Assembly: GCA_020027535.1 (NCBI GenBank)
Contig: JAHRAK010000097.1
Location: forward strand, 1-33,347
Reading direction: 5' to 3'
Length of the DNA stretch: 33,347 bases
Source of the DNA: Nitrospirales bacterium
Lineage (GTDB): Bacteria > Nitrospirota > Nitrospiria > Nitrospirales > UBA8639
The notes beneath the pieces were generated by a model. The model did no database searches. It had not been told where the DNA came from and saw only the letters and a program-made list of their open reading frames with translations. Positions 6,629-15,754 of the stretch are shown here, piece after piece; the first letter of the stretch is position 1; each line of letters starts with the position of its first letter. Made by a program: the position numbers and the translations under genes.

Positions 6629-8794
6629 CTATTGCCGTTGCCTGGCCGATTGCGCGATGCGTTGCAACGCTTCGGCTTTCGTTTCCCCGTGCATTCGAAT
6701 GTTCCGATACATGGCCAGCGCCCACATGGGGAAATATTTGCTGTAGCCATGATAGCGAAGATAGAACACGCGGGGAAACCCGGTGCCGGCGTGGAACGGT
6801 TCGGCCCACGTTCCGTCGTCCAGTTGACGGCAGAGCAAAAAGTTTATTCCTCGCGCGACACTCAAGGAATCGGACAGACCCGCGGTCAATAAGGTCAGGA
6901 GAGCCCACGACGTCTGTGAGGGGATACTTTCGCCTTTTCCGGACCACGCCGGGTCGGCGTATGACAAGCAGGATTCTCCCCATCCGCCATCCATATTTTG
7001 TTTGGATTCAACCCAGGCGACGGCGCGTCGAACCCACGGAGCGGACATGTCCTCTCCTATCGCCTGAAGGCCGATGATCACGCACCAGGTCCCGTACAGG
7101 TAATTGACTCCCCATCGCCCGTACCAACTGCCATCGGGTTCCTGCTCCCGCCGCAAAAACTCCAGCGCCGGGGACACGGCAGGGTGGGACCGGTCATAGC
7201 CCAGGGCGCCGAGCATCTCCAGACACCGGCCCGTGAGGTCGGCCGTGGGAGGATCGAGCAACGATTCATGATCCGCGAAGGGAATCTTGTTGAAAATCAG
7301 TTGGTCGTTATCCCGATCATAAGCCCCCCACCCTCCGTTGGAGCTTTGCATGGCCAACGCCCATTTCAACCCCCGCTGAATGTTTTCATCCCGGTCGGCA
7401 GGTTGAACAGGCGAAAGTTTCGCCAAAGCGGTCAGGACGGCGGCCGTATCATCGACGTCGGGATACAACTCATTCTCAAACTGAAAATACCATCCGCCGG
7501 GCGTGGCCGCGGGAGATGACACGATCCAATCCCCCACCCTGCGCGTTTGCCGGGAACGCAGCCAGGACGAGGCGTGGGACAGCACTTCATCGTCAATGGG
7601 GAGGCCTCGTTCGACGAGCGCATTGATGGTTAACGCCGTATCCCAAATCGGCGAATGACACGGCTGCAGGTGCAGCGTGGACGGTCCATTGACTGACGCC
7701 GGCGTGTCGATTTCCAGGGCCTCGATTTCTTCTCGAAGGGCCTTTTGAATGAACGGATGCGTCACGGGGTATCCGAGGGCCATCAAGGCAAAGATCGAAT
7801 TGGCCATGGCCGGGTAGATCGCCCCAAGGCCCCCTTCACCTTGCATGTGATCCAGCAACCAGGCCTCGGCTTTCTTGATCGCTCTGTTCCGTACGAAATG
7901 AAGCGGATACTTTTCATAGATCTTGAGAAACCGGTCGACCCAGACAAAAAAGTTCCGCCAACTGATGAACCCGGGATCTTTTTGAAAGGGCTGGGCGTGG
8001 CGATAGTTGATTTGATCCCGGGGCGTACAGAACAACTCTTGAATCCCTTGTTCTGCGGGGATCCAGCACTCCCGTCGTAAGGCGAACATGATCAACAGAG
8101 GTATCACGACGGCTCTGGACCAGTACGAGATGGCGTACATGTTAAAAGCAAACTTCTTGGGCGCCAGCACGATTTCGGGAGGCATGCTCGGCAGCCCTCT
8201 CCACTCGTATTGCCCGAACAGGGCCAGCGCAATTTTCGTAAACACGTTGGCCGACACGACGCCACCTCTGGCCAGGATGGCTTCCCGGGCTCGACGCATC
8301 CCCGGATCGTCCTGGGGGACTCCGGCCAATTTCAAGGCAAAGTAGGCTTTGACCGAGGCACTGACGTCCATGGGGGCTCCGGTGTAAATCGGCCATCCGC
8401 CGTCTTCGAGTTGCGCGCCTTGCAGATAGCGAACCATTCGGGCTTCCCGCTCTTGATCGACGGCGCCTATATACCGGCGCAACATCAGGTACTCCGAGGT
8501 CAACGTCGTGTCCGCCTCCAATTCCTGCATCCCATAGCCGTGTTCAGGATGCTGTTCTTCGAGCAGCCACCTCGTGCTCCGCGACAAGGCTTCTTCTACG
8601 GCTTCCGCATGGCCGACGGTGAACGGGGCGGACCGGCCCTGAACGAACTCCGGCCCGGGCGACACGCCGGGGTTGTTCGAGACAAGTTTCAGGGAAGGGT
8701 TGTGCGGTTTCCGATGACGAGGCTGGACCTCATGGGGGGCAGAGGGAAAAAAACTCTCAGACAGCCGCCCCAGGAAATTTATGAGGAGATCCAT
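6629..8794 (-). CDS. shc: Squalene-hopene cyclase
   Basis: Shc cyclizes squalene to hopene and hopanol at the inner membrane, the committed step of hopanoid synthesis. The 721-residue protein has the family hallmarks: HGYGMQELEADTTLTSEY near residue 85, several QW repeats (for example QLEDGGWPIY, MQSSNGGWGAYD, REQEPDGSWYGRWGV, KQNMDGGWGE, RQLDDGTWAEP), the catalytic DXDD acid motif as DVDD at 446-449, and a C-terminal part ending in FPRVFYLRYHGYSKYFPMWA. A roughly 50-residue extension before the usual core is polar and of unknown use. The start ATG at 8794 lacks a strong ribosome-binding site. It heads the gene run shc, hpnG, HpnM-like, dxs, ispG, hpnH; no squalene-forming genes (hpnCDE) are in view. 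Confidence 0.97.
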   Translation of the reverse strand: MDLLINFLGRLSESFFPSAPHEVQPRHRKPHNPSLKLVSNNPGVSPGPEFVQGRSAPFTVGHAEAVEEALSRSTRWLLEEQHPEHGYGMQELEADTTLTSEYLMLRRYIGAVDQEREARMVRYLQGAQLEDGGWPIYTGAPMDVSASVKAYFALKLAGVPQDDPGMRRAREAILARGGVVSANVFTKIALALFGQYEWRGLPSMPPEIVLAPKKFAFNMYAISYWSRAVVIPLLIMFALRRECWIPAEQGIQELFCTPRDQINYRHAQPFQKDPGFISWRNFFVWVDRFLKIYEKYPLHFVRNRAIKKAEAWLLDHMQGEGGLGAIYPAMANSIFALMALGYPVTHPFIQKALREEIEALEIDTPASVNGPSTLHLQPCHSPIWDTALTINALVERGLPIDDEVLSHASSWLRSRQTRRVGDWIVSSPAATPGGWYFQFENELYPDVDDTAAVLTALAKLSPVQPADRDENIQRGLKWALAMQSSNGGWGAYDRDNDQLIFNKIPFADHESLLDPPTADLTGRCLEMLGALGYDRSHPAVSPALEFLRREQEPDGSWYGRWGVNYLYGTWCVIIGLQAIGEDMSAPWVRRAVAWVESKQNMDGGWGESCLSYADPAWSGKGESIPSQTSWALLTLLTAGLSDSLSVARGINFLLCRQLDDGTWAEPFHAGTGFPRVFYLRYHGYSKYFPMWALAMYRNIRMHGETKAEALQRIAQSARQRQ

Positions 8795-8977
8795 ATCTAA
8801 CTATCGACAGGATACATCGAAAAACGCGTGCAGGTTCAACGACTCGAAACGTCGCTCATTCTCCCCCATGAACACGGGGTTGATGGCTTATAACAGACCG
8901 TCTGGAAGAGAGTCAAGGCCATTACATTGAAGGCGAACGGGCGGGCGAAAGACATTTATGGAACAGCAATTCCAGAT

Positions 8978-9003
8978 GACGTTTCCCGGCTCCCCGGGAC
9001 GTC
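8978..9003 (-). terminator. GC-rich stem-loop behind the pilin gene
   Basis: On the minus strand, GACGTCCCGG and CCGGGAAACGTC form a stem of ten base pairs with a two-base bulge and a four-base loop, 25-50 bases after the pilin stop. It is well placed to end the serC-to-pilin operon, but there is no U-run after it. The rest of the 8795-9027 gap holds only a short GGAA/TTCC palindrome and no clear gene. Confidence 0.4.
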
Positions 9004-9027
9004 CTGCTTCAACAGGCGGGAACGCTC

Positions 9028-9474
9028 CTACAAGGCCACGTCGTTCGTGACGTTCATCAGCGTCTTGTTCTGATCGATGGTCCACACGTCACAGGTCGCG
9101 TCGCCATCGATATTGGCGGTTGCCGCGGCCGTAAACCCCGTGTCCGACACGTGATCCAGGGTCGACGCCGTACATCCGGGCGGCAGGCTTCCGGAACTGC
9201 TGTTTCCCAACTCATAGTAATACAATTGGGATGAGCCCGTTACGGCAAACCCGATCGCGTTGAAATCGTCGACGTAGGCATTCTTCTCGGCGAAATAGGC
9301 CAGCTCGCTGGTATGAATCGCCACCAGGTTGCTCTTGGCTTCCGATTGTTTGGCACGGGCTTGATATTTCAGAAAATTCGGAATGGCAATCACCGCCAAA
9401 ATGCCGATGATGGCCACGACGATCATCAACTCGGTCAAGCTGAACCCGCGCCGGTTGCGAATGGCATGAACCAT
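9028..9474 (-). CDS. Type IV pilin (PilA-like major or minor pilin)
   Basis: This is a prepilin that should be cut and methylated by PilD and built into a type IV pilus or a pseudopilus. The 148-residue precursor has a short basic leader (MVHAIRNRRG) directly before the cleavage site, then FSLTELMIVVAIIGILAVIA, the classic N-methylated hydrophobic helix with Glu5. The globular part is 110-120 residues with two cysteines (in PPGCTAS and DATCDVW) that probably close the C-terminal disulfide loop. ATG at 9474 is set by a strong AGGGAGG seven bases upstream; a longer reading to 9516 would spoil the short leader. It lies 58 bases behind the TPR lipoprotein gene and may share its transcript. Confidence 0.93.
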   Translation of the reverse strand: MVHAIRNRRGFSLTELMIVVAIIGILAVIAIPNFLKYQARAKQSEAKSNLVAIHTSELAYFAEKNAYVDDFNAIGFAVTGSSQLYYYELGNSSSGSLPPGCTASTLDHVSDTGFTAAATANIDGDATCDVWTIDQNKTLMNVTNDVAL

Positions 9475-9532
9475 ACGTTCCTCCCTCCACCATTCCTGCC
9501 TCGATACCGTCCTCACGTCGTGCCTCAGGTGC

Positions 9533-11425
9533 TTACTCGCTGTGTAGAGGCGGACCTATGTGTCCGCCCACCCGGGGAACGGGGGACCCGGGAACGACGG
9601 GATCCGCGTATTGGCTCACTTGAGCGTCATCCTCCAACTGCTCTCCTTGCAGATTGGGCGGATTCCCAAAACCCACTTCACGAAATCGTTCGATTAATTT
9701 CTCATTGCGAGGATCCAATTCCAGCGCCCGGATCCAAGCATCCTTGGCCGCCTCCTGATGCTCCTGGGTCAGATAAATTTCTCCCAAGTGCTCAAAAATG
9801 ACCGGGTCATCTTTGACAAGTTCGGCCGCTCGCTGAATTTCTCGAAGGGCTTCAGCCACTCGTCCGATTTTGAATAACGCCCACCCCAAGCTGTCGACAT
9901 ACGCCCCATTGTCCGGCTTGAGCGCGACGGCGCGTCGAGTCAATTCCACGGCTTTTCCCCCATTGATGCCTCGATCCGCGTAACCATAGCCCAAATAATT
10001 GAGCGCGTCGGCATGCTCGGGATTGAGGGCCAGCACCGCTTCCATTTCTCGGACCACGTCGGGAAACCGGTCAAGCTTGTCATACGCGGCACCAAGATTA
10101 AATCGCAAATTTTCATCATTGGGGTGATACTCCAGCCCCTTTTCAAACGCAGACGTCGCCTGTTCAAATGCCTCTGCTTGCAGGTAACTCAAGCCCAGCA
10201 AGAAATGCGTCTCCGGATTGTCGGGTTTCAGCCCGACCGCTCGGGCCAAATGCAGCGCCGCTTCATCATAGCGCGTGAGTCGATACAACAGAATTCCCAG
10301 GTGAATACGACTATCGTAAAACGTCGAATCCATATCGATATTGGTCCGATACGCTTCAATCGCCCCTTCGACGTCGTCGATTTGTTCGTACAACCATCCC
10401 AGATAATCTCGAACCCGAAGCTCGGACGGATGGGTCTGGACGATCCGTTTCAAATCCGTAATGGCGCGGGCGTGGTCTTTCATCTCGACGTAGACCAGAG
10501 CCCTTTGGATTTGCACCTTCACGTCCTTGGGGTCATCCACGATCATCTGATCCAGAATATCCAAGGCTCGCTCGTAGTCTTTTTGGTTCACCAAAAAACG
10601 GATGAAGTCCTTACGGAACGTATTGCCGCGAGGCCTGACTGACGAAACAAATTGCTGGTAGAGTTGAATCGCTTCCTGAAGGTCCCCGTCGGACTCATAC
10701 AGGTTCAGCAAGGCCTGATACGCCGGTTCAAACCGTTCGGACCTTTTGATCGCTTGACGGTAGGCCTCCTTGGCCTCCGCTCCCTTTCCTTGAGCCTCAA
10801 AGGCTTTTCCCTGGTAGAAATGTCCGAAATGAGACTCCGGTGCATAGGCGATACCCTGAACAAAAACCGCTTCGGCCTGCAGGGGTCGCTTGAGATTGAG
10901 CAGCAAGACCCCTTTATCAAAATAGGTTTCCTCACGTTCAGGATTCACACGGATCGCTTCGTCATATAAGCCTAACGCGCGGTCGAATTTCCCTCCGCCC
11001 GCGTAGATTTTGGCCATTTCAGCCAGCACGCCCGCATCCTGGACCCGAGTTGTCCGGATTCGATCCAACGTGGCGACGGCTCTTTGCATATTCCCCGACA
11101 AAAATTGCAGCGCGGCCAACCTGACGCGCAGGAAAACCGACTTCGAGTCGAATTGCAGAGCGGCTCGATACTCGAACACGGCCTTGGGGACATCATTCGC
11201 GAGTTCCGCCAGATACCCTTGTAAAAAATGATAATACGCCGGAGCAGGAAGGGGTGGCGGCACGAATTCGGGCTGGGTGACGGAGTCGGATTCAGGTTTG
11301 GGTACCGTGGCACAAGACACCACCACCAGCGGAATCAGGAGGAACATGACCAGCACCCATTCCTGCCATCCGCCGGGCAGCACGCTCGCTCCTGTAGAAA
11401 ACCACCTTCGTCTTGGGTGAACCAT
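9533..11425 (-). CDS. TPR-repeat outer-membrane lipoprotein
   Basis: The 630-residue protein has a basic N-terminus, a hydrophobic stretch LVMFLLIPLVVV and a lipobox VVSC, so Cys38 is probably lipidated. After a proline-rich linker come about 14-16 tetratricopeptide repeats running almost to the end (for example AVFEYRAALQFDSKS, ALGLYDEAIRVNPER, HLARAVGLKPDNPETHFLLG, ALRRGI-type final units), a scaffold for protein-protein contacts. The last residues (RVGGHIGPPLHSE) come from a palindromic DNA repeat rather than from TPR sequence. ATG at 11425 lies 18 bases after the dnaB stop; an in-frame TTG at 11434 is an alternative. The next gene is a pilin, so a role in pilus assembly (PilF/PilW-like) is possible, but the protein is far larger than PilF and the idea is inference. 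Confidence 0.88.
   Translation of the reverse strand: MVHPRRRWFSTGASVLPGGWQEWVLVMFLLIPLVVVSCATVPKPESDSVTQPEFVPPPLPAPAYYHFLQGYLAELANDVPKAVFEYRAALQFDSKSVFLRVRLAALQFLSGNMQRAVATLDRIRTTRVQDAGVLAEMAKIYAGGGKFDRALGLYDEAIRVNPEREETYFDKGVLLLNLKRPLQAEAVFVQGIAYAPESHFGHFYQGKAFEAQGKGAEAKEAYRQAIKRSERFEPAYQALLNLYESDGDLQEAIQLYQQFVSSVRPRGNTFRKDFIRFLVNQKDYERALDILDQMIVDDPKDVKVQIQRALVYVEMKDHARAITDLKRIVQTHPSELRVRDYLGWLYEQIDDVEGAIEAYRTNIDMDSTFYDSRIHLGILLYRLTRYDEAALHLARAVGLKPDNPETHFLLGLSYLQAEAFEQATSAFEKGLEYHPNDENLRFNLGAAYDKLDRFPDVVREMEAVLALNPEHADALNYLGYGYADRGINGGKAVELTRRAVALKPDNGAYVDSLGWALFKIGRVAEALREIQRAAELVKDDPVIFEHLGEIYLTQEHQEAAKDAWIRALELDPRNEKLIERFREVGFGNPPNLQGEQLEDDAQVSQYADPVVPGSPVPRVGGHIGPPLHSE
9549..9568. repeat. 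Palindromic repeat inside the 3' end of the TPR lipoprotein gene
   Basis: GGCGGAC (9549-9555) and GTCCGCC (9562-9568) form a perfect 7-bp palindrome around CTATGT. From memory this 'GGCGGACACATAGGTCCGCC'-type unit is a widespread intergenic repeat in many bacteria. Here it is translated as GGHIGPPL at the protein C-terminus. Confidence 0.65.
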
Positions 11426-11443
11426 TTCCCTCAATCCACGGCA

Positions 11444-12787
11444 TCAGGAATGATGGGTCTCAAGATCGGCAAATTTCGCATACCGCTCCTGGAAAGTCAG
11501 TTGCCGATCACCCGTTGGGCCATTACGATGTTTCCGAATCAAAATATCGGCAATGCCTTTTTCTTCCGTCTCAGGATTATAAACCTCATCGCGATAAATG
11601 AACATCACGATATCCGCATCCTGTTCAATAGCCCCGGATTCCCGGAGATCAGCCAAAACCGGGATAGGGGGTTTCCGATTCTCGACCGCGCGACTGAGTT
11701 GGGACAACGCAAGCACGGGAATATCCAATTCTTTTGCGAAGGCCTTGAGCGCCCGACTGATGTCAGAAATTTCCTGTTGTCGTGATTCTGCACGACTGTG
11801 CCCCTGCATGAGTTGAAGATAATCGATGATCAGAAGATCCAGGCCTTGCTCCGCTTTGAGGCGCCGGGCCTTACCCCGCATTTGCTGCACCGTGAGCCCT
11901 CCCGAATCATCGATGAAAATCTTGGCCCTTTCCAGACGATCGGCCGCGTCACACAACGAACGCCAATCTTCAGGAGTCAGTTGCCCCGTCCTCAAGGCAT
12001 GAGAATCCAAGAACGCCTGGGAACTGAGCATCCGAAGCACAAGCTGGGCTTGAGACATTTCCAGGCTGAAAATGCCCACGGTTAAATTCGCGCGAATCGC
12101 GGCATATTCGGCGATACCCAGGGCCAGACTGGTTTTCCCCATACTCGGGCGACCGGCAATAATAATGAGATCGGACGGCTGCAACCCGGCCGTCACATCA
12201 TCAATCACGTGGTATCCGGTCGGCACTCCCGTAATGCGTTCTTTGCGGCTGAATAATCGATCGACAAGCTCAACGCTTTCCTTGACGATTTGATGCATGG
12301 CGACAAACGACCGATCCACGCGTCCTTGGCCCAACCTGAAGATTTCCCGCTCCGCGTATTCCAAAAGATCGACCGACTCCACCAGTTCATCGTACCCTTT
12401 GGACACCACGTCGGTGGCGACGCGGATCAACCCACGCAACAGGGATTTTTCCCGCACGATTTTGCAATGGTGTCGGATATTCGAAGCACTGGGAACAGCC
12501 TGCACCAATTCAGCCACGTAAGCGGCTCCGCCCACCTGCTCCAATTGACCTTTTGTTTTGAGAAATTCCGTCAACGTGATCTGATCAACCACTTCATTCC
12601 GTTCAGACAGTTCGAGCATCCCCGCAAAAATGGTTCGATGCGCACCACGATGAAAGTCTTCTTCGACAATCACCTCAAGCGCCTTGTTCAGCGCGCTATT
12701 TTCCAACAGAACGGCTCCGAGGATGGATTGCTCGGCATCAACGTTCTGAGGAGGAAGCCGAAGGTCGGAGACGTCAGACGTGGGCAT
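11444..12787 (-). CDS. dnaB: Replicative DNA helicase DnaB
   Basis: DnaB is the hexameric 5'-3' helicase at the replication fork; it binds DnaG and is loaded at the origin. The 447-residue protein has the N-terminal DnaB domain (PPQNVDAEQSILGAVLLEN and following helices, about 10-115) and the RecA-like motor with GVPTGYHVIDD, Walker A GRPSMGKT, SLEMSQAQLVLRM, Walker B DLLIIDYLQLM, LALSQLSRAVENR and the arginine-finger region DLRESGAIEQDAD ... IRKHRNGPTG. No intein is present. The start ATG overlaps the end of hisZ by 14 bases, and the TPR lipoprotein follows after about 18 bases, so it lies within a longer operon. Confidence 0.97.
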   Translation of the reverse strand: MPTSDVSDLRLPPQNVDAEQSILGAVLLENSALNKALEVIVEEDFHRGAHRTIFAGMLELSERNEVVDQITLTEFLKTKGQLEQVGGAAYVAELVQAVPSASNIRHHCKIVREKSLLRGLIRVATDVVSKGYDELVESVDLLEYAEREIFRLGQGRVDRSFVAMHQIVKESVELVDRLFSRKERITGVPTGYHVIDDVTAGLQPSDLIIIAGRPSMGKTSLALGIAEYAAIRANLTVGIFSLEMSQAQLVLRMLSSQAFLDSHALRTGQLTPEDWRSLCDAADRLERAKIFIDDSGGLTVQQMRGKARRLKAEQGLDLLIIDYLQLMQGHSRAESRQQEISDISRALKAFAKELDIPVLALSQLSRAVENRKPPIPVLADLRESGAIEQDADIVMFIYRDEVYNPETEEKGIADILIRKHRNGPTGDRQLTFQERYAKFADLETHHS

Positions 12788-14099
12788 GCGTACCTTTGAG
12801 GATCAGGTTGGGAAGGTCTTGGATGCGGACAGTCCGTGAGGTTTTCCCCTTTTTCGCCACGACCACGGCTTCCTGGCTCGATACAGAAGGCACACCCACC
12901 ATCACGGCCCAGGACGCGCCGGAAGCCTCGACACGGGTTCGCATCCTTCGGAGTCGGGTCGAATCCCACCGGGGCACGGTTTCCTGATACACCACCAACC
13001 CATGCGAGCGAAGGAACTGACTCGTTTGAAACGCCTGTCCAAAATGAGAATCAGGCGCAGCCACCAACACGCTGGGGGTTTCCAGGGCCCATTGCTCTCC
13101 CGCCTTCCCAAACGCCAGGAACAATCGATCAAGATCCAAGGCAAAGCCCGTAGAGGGGAGATCTTGTCCAAATTGTCCGATTAAATGGTTATAGCGTCCG
13201 CCCCCGCCCAGTTCACAGCCGACGTTGGCGGAGAACACGTCGAACACGACTCCATCATAGTAATCAAACCCCCGAAACTCTCCCAGATCCAGGAGCAAAT
13301 GCTCCTTGACGCCAGCCGCATCGAGAAGCGCATAGACCTTGGTCAACCGCTCAATGGGAGCAAGCAGACGTGCATTACGACCGGCAAGGGCTCGACCCCA
13401 TTGCAAGACTTCTTCCCGCCCATACCGCCCCGGGGCTTCAAGGATGGGCCGGGCCTGTTTGGCTGACACGCGTTCGGTTTTCAGGATTCGTTCCAGCTTC
13501 GGCAGGTCTTTATGCGCCGCCGCGAGTTCCGCTTGCTTGCGCCCCTGTTCCGAGAGCCCGGACTGCGCCAGCAACGCCTGGTAGAAGCCGACGTGTCCGA
13601 GTGAAATTTTAAAATTCGGCAGCCCCACGGATTTGAGGGACTCGATGAGCAAGGTCAAAATTTCGGCATCCATCGACGCGTCGTCGACCCCGATCAGTTC
13701 GACCCCCAACTGAAACACTTCCCGTTCCCGGCCGGCGTGTTCCGGCTCATATCGAAACACCGTGGAGCGATAACTCAACCGAAGGGGAAGTTGGCGCCCG
13801 GCCATCCCCATCGCCACAATTTTCGCGATCTGCGCGGTCACGTCGGGACGAAGCACTAAAATGCGTCCCGTCGTCCAGTCGGCGACTTTGTAACACTTTT
13901 CGAGGATATCGGCCGGCAACCCGGCAGAGAGTACGTCCAGGTATTCAAAGGTCGGCGGGATAATTTCGCGATAGCCCCATCGGGTAAATCCCTCGAATAA
14001 CTCGTGTTCCAAATGACGAACGCGTTCAGCCGCATCAGGCAACAGGGTCGTCATCCCGATCGGGATAAGGGCACGGGGCGTTGTCTCTGAAGAAACCAT
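12774..14099 (-). CDS. hisZ: ATP phosphoribosyltransferase regulatory subunit HisZ (HisRS-like, with extra C-terminal domain)
   Basis: HisZ is a catalytically dead paralogue of histidyl-tRNA synthetase that activates the short HisG enzyme at the first step of histidine synthesis. Visible class II motifs: IPIGMTTLLPDAAERVRHLE, motif 2-like FRYEPEHAGREREVFQLGVELIG, EFRGFDYYDGVVFDVF, and GGGGRYNHLIGQFG ... STGFALDLDRL, where HisRS would have the G-x-x-x-x-E-R end of motif 3. Its absence favours HisZ over HisRS. At 441 residues it is longer than typical HisZ (about 390): residues from about 345 on (SVLVAAPDSHFG ... FLRSHGLVVYQE ... GASWAVMVG) resemble the anticodon-binding domain usually lost in HisZ. 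ATG at 14099 is uncertain; 14135 and 14054 are alternatives, none with a good ribosome-binding site. Confidence 0.85.
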   Translation of the reverse strand: MVSSETTPRALIPIGMTTLLPDAAERVRHLEHELFEGFTRWGYREIIPPTFEYLDVLSAGLPADILEKCYKVADWTTGRILVLRPDVTAQIAKIVAMGMAGRQLPLRLSYRSTVFRYEPEHAGREREVFQLGVELIGVDDASMDAEILTLLIESLKSVGLPNFKISLGHVGFYQALLAQSGLSEQGRKQAELAAAHKDLPKLERILKTERVSAKQARPILEAPGRYGREEVLQWGRALAGRNARLLAPIERLTKVYALLDAAGVKEHLLLDLGEFRGFDYYDGVVFDVFSANVGCELGGGGRYNHLIGQFGQDLPSTGFALDLDRLFLAFGKAGEQWALETPSVLVAAPDSHFGQAFQTSQFLRSHGLVVYQETVPRWDSTRLRRMRTRVEASGASWAVMVGVPSVSSQEAVVVAKKGKTSRTVRIQDLPNLILKGTHAHV

Positions 14100-14151
14100 G
14101 TGGTGCTTCGAGCCTGGTTGGAGACGGCGAGCCATCGAAAAGAGAAGACCG

Positions 14152-15744
14152 TTAAGGCACGCGTGAAAGATCCACGAGACGAACCGAAAGAATGTCCGGT
14201 TCGCCTTTGATGTTGTCCAGCGCCTGAAGCGACGGCGTCTGGTCCAAACACAGGATCAATAACGCATTGCCGCCTTTCAGCGGACGGGCACACTGCATCT
14301 GGGCAATGTTAATGTCGTGTTCCCCGAGAATACGCCCGACCGTGCCGATGACGCCGGGACGGTCGATGTTATGGATCAACAGCATGTGGCCCTCGGGGTT
14401 CACCTCGACCGCGTGCGCATTGCTTTCGACGATGCGAGGCTCCTTTTTGTTATACAGGGTTCCGGCCATTTGCTGCGTGTGCGCGCCGGCTTTCACGTGA
14501 AGCCGAATCAAACTCGTATAATCCCCCGCGTCGCTCCACTTCACTTCCTTGACCTCGATGCCGCGTTCCTTCGCGATAAAGGGCGCATTCACGGCGTTCA
14601 CCGTATCCTGTAAAATCGGGGTCAGCAAGCCCTTCAGGATCGCGACCGTCAGGGGAGCCAAGGAGAGAGCCGTCACCTCTCCCCGATATTCCACGGTGAC
14701 CTCTTCAATGCCTTCATCGATCAGTTGCGCCTGAAACAACCCCATCCGTTCGGCCAACCCCAGGTAAGGATTGAGTTGCAGCAAGGCGTCGGGGGGCACC
14801 GACGGAATGTTCACCGCGCCCCGGGCCACGCCCTTCTCGAAATAGTCGACAAATTGTTCGGCGATCGAGACGGCGACGCTTTCCTGGGCTTCCTCGGTCG
14901 AGGCGCCGATATGAGGCGTACAGATGAAGTTGTCCAGGGTGAGCAGGGGATGATCCGGCTTCACCGGCTCTTCCTCGAACACGTCGAAGGCCGCGGCCGC
15001 GACTTTTCTGCTCTTGAGGGCTTCGTAGATATCGTGTTCGTTGATGATGCCCCCACGCGCACAATTCACAATCATGACTCCGTCTTTCATGTGTCGTATG
15101 GTTTGGGTGTTGATCAAAGACCGTGTCTCATTGGTCAACGGGGTATGGACCGAGATGAAGTCGGCCCGCCTGAACAACTCGTCCAGGGCCACGGTCTGGA
15201 TTCCCAACTCCCACGCGCGTCCCGGAGCCAGGTAGGGATCATAGCCGACCACCTGCATCGCCAGGCCCTGTGCCAACTTGGTCACGTAGGTTCCGATCTG
15301 CCCTATCCCCACGAGGCCGAGGGTCTTGTTGTACAACTCCGTGCCCATGAATTTGGTTTTCTCCCACTTGCCCGCTTTCGTCGAAACGACGGCCTGGGGA
15401 ATTTTACGGCTCATGCTCACGAGCAGGGCCATCGTGTGCTCCGCCGTCGTGATCGTATTCCCGCCCGGCGTATTCATCACGACGATGCCGCGCCGGGTGG
15501 CGGCTTCACAATCGACGTTGTCAAGGCCCGTCCCGGCGCGCCCGATGATCTTGAGACGACCGCCGGCGTCAATCACGTCGGCCGTCACCTTCGTGCCGGA
15601 CCGGACGATGATGCCGTCATACGCCTTGATTTCTTCCAGAAGCTTTTCCTTGGGCAACTTGAGTTTCACGTCGACGCCGAATCCGCCCTGTTCGAGAACG
15701 GCGACACCCCGTTCCGATAAACTGTCACTGACCAGAATCTTCAT
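14152..15744 (-). CDS. serA: D-3-phosphoglycerate dehydrogenase
   Basis: SerA oxidizes 3-phosphoglycerate to 3-phosphohydroxypyruvate with NAD, opening serine synthesis. The 530-residue protein is the long form: an N-terminal substrate domain beginning MKILVSDSLSERG, a Rossmann domain with GLVGIGQIG, catalytic residues in NCARGGI, FDVFEEEP and TPHIGAST, then an intervening ASB domain (about 320-450) and a C-terminal ACT domain (HMLLIHNIDRPGVIGTVGRIL) that probably senses serine. serC ends 10 bases upstream on the same strand, so the two steps are made together; hisZ follows. The start is the only plausible ATG. Confidence 0.97.
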   Translation of the reverse strand: MKILVSDSLSERGVAVLEQGGFGVDVKLKLPKEKLLEEIKAYDGIIVRSGTKVTADVIDAGGRLKIIGRAGTGLDNVDCEAATRRGIVVMNTPGGNTITTAEHTMALLVSMSRKIPQAVVSTKAGKWEKTKFMGTELYNKTLGLVGIGQIGTYVTKLAQGLAMQVVGYDPYLAPGRAWELGIQTVALDELFRRADFISVHTPLTNETRSLINTQTIRHMKDGVMIVNCARGGIINEHDIYEALKSRKVAAAAFDVFEEEPVKPDHPLLTLDNFICTPHIGASTEEAQESVAVSIAEQFVDYFEKGVARGAVNIPSVPPDALLQLNPYLGLAERMGLFQAQLIDEGIEEVTVEYRGEVTALSLAPLTVAILKGLLTPILQDTVNAVNAPFIAKERGIEVKEVKWSDAGDYTSLIRLHVKAGAHTQQMAGTLYNKKEPRIVESNAHAVEVNPEGHMLLIHNIDRPGVIGTVGRILGEHDINIAQMQCARPLKGGNALLILCLDQTPSLQALDNIKGEPDILSVRLVDLSRVP

Positions 15745-15754
15745 GGATTATTCC

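Noticed and set aside
6579-6983. A longer hpnG start inside shc
   Set aside because: It would overlap shc by over 350 bases and the extra residues look like out-of-frame translation (Arg-rich, no family match).
14725-15720. 331-codon plus-strand frame opposite serA
   Set aside because: It is a high-GC shadow of serA with no motifs, and rich in His, Arg and Gly as expected of antisense translation.
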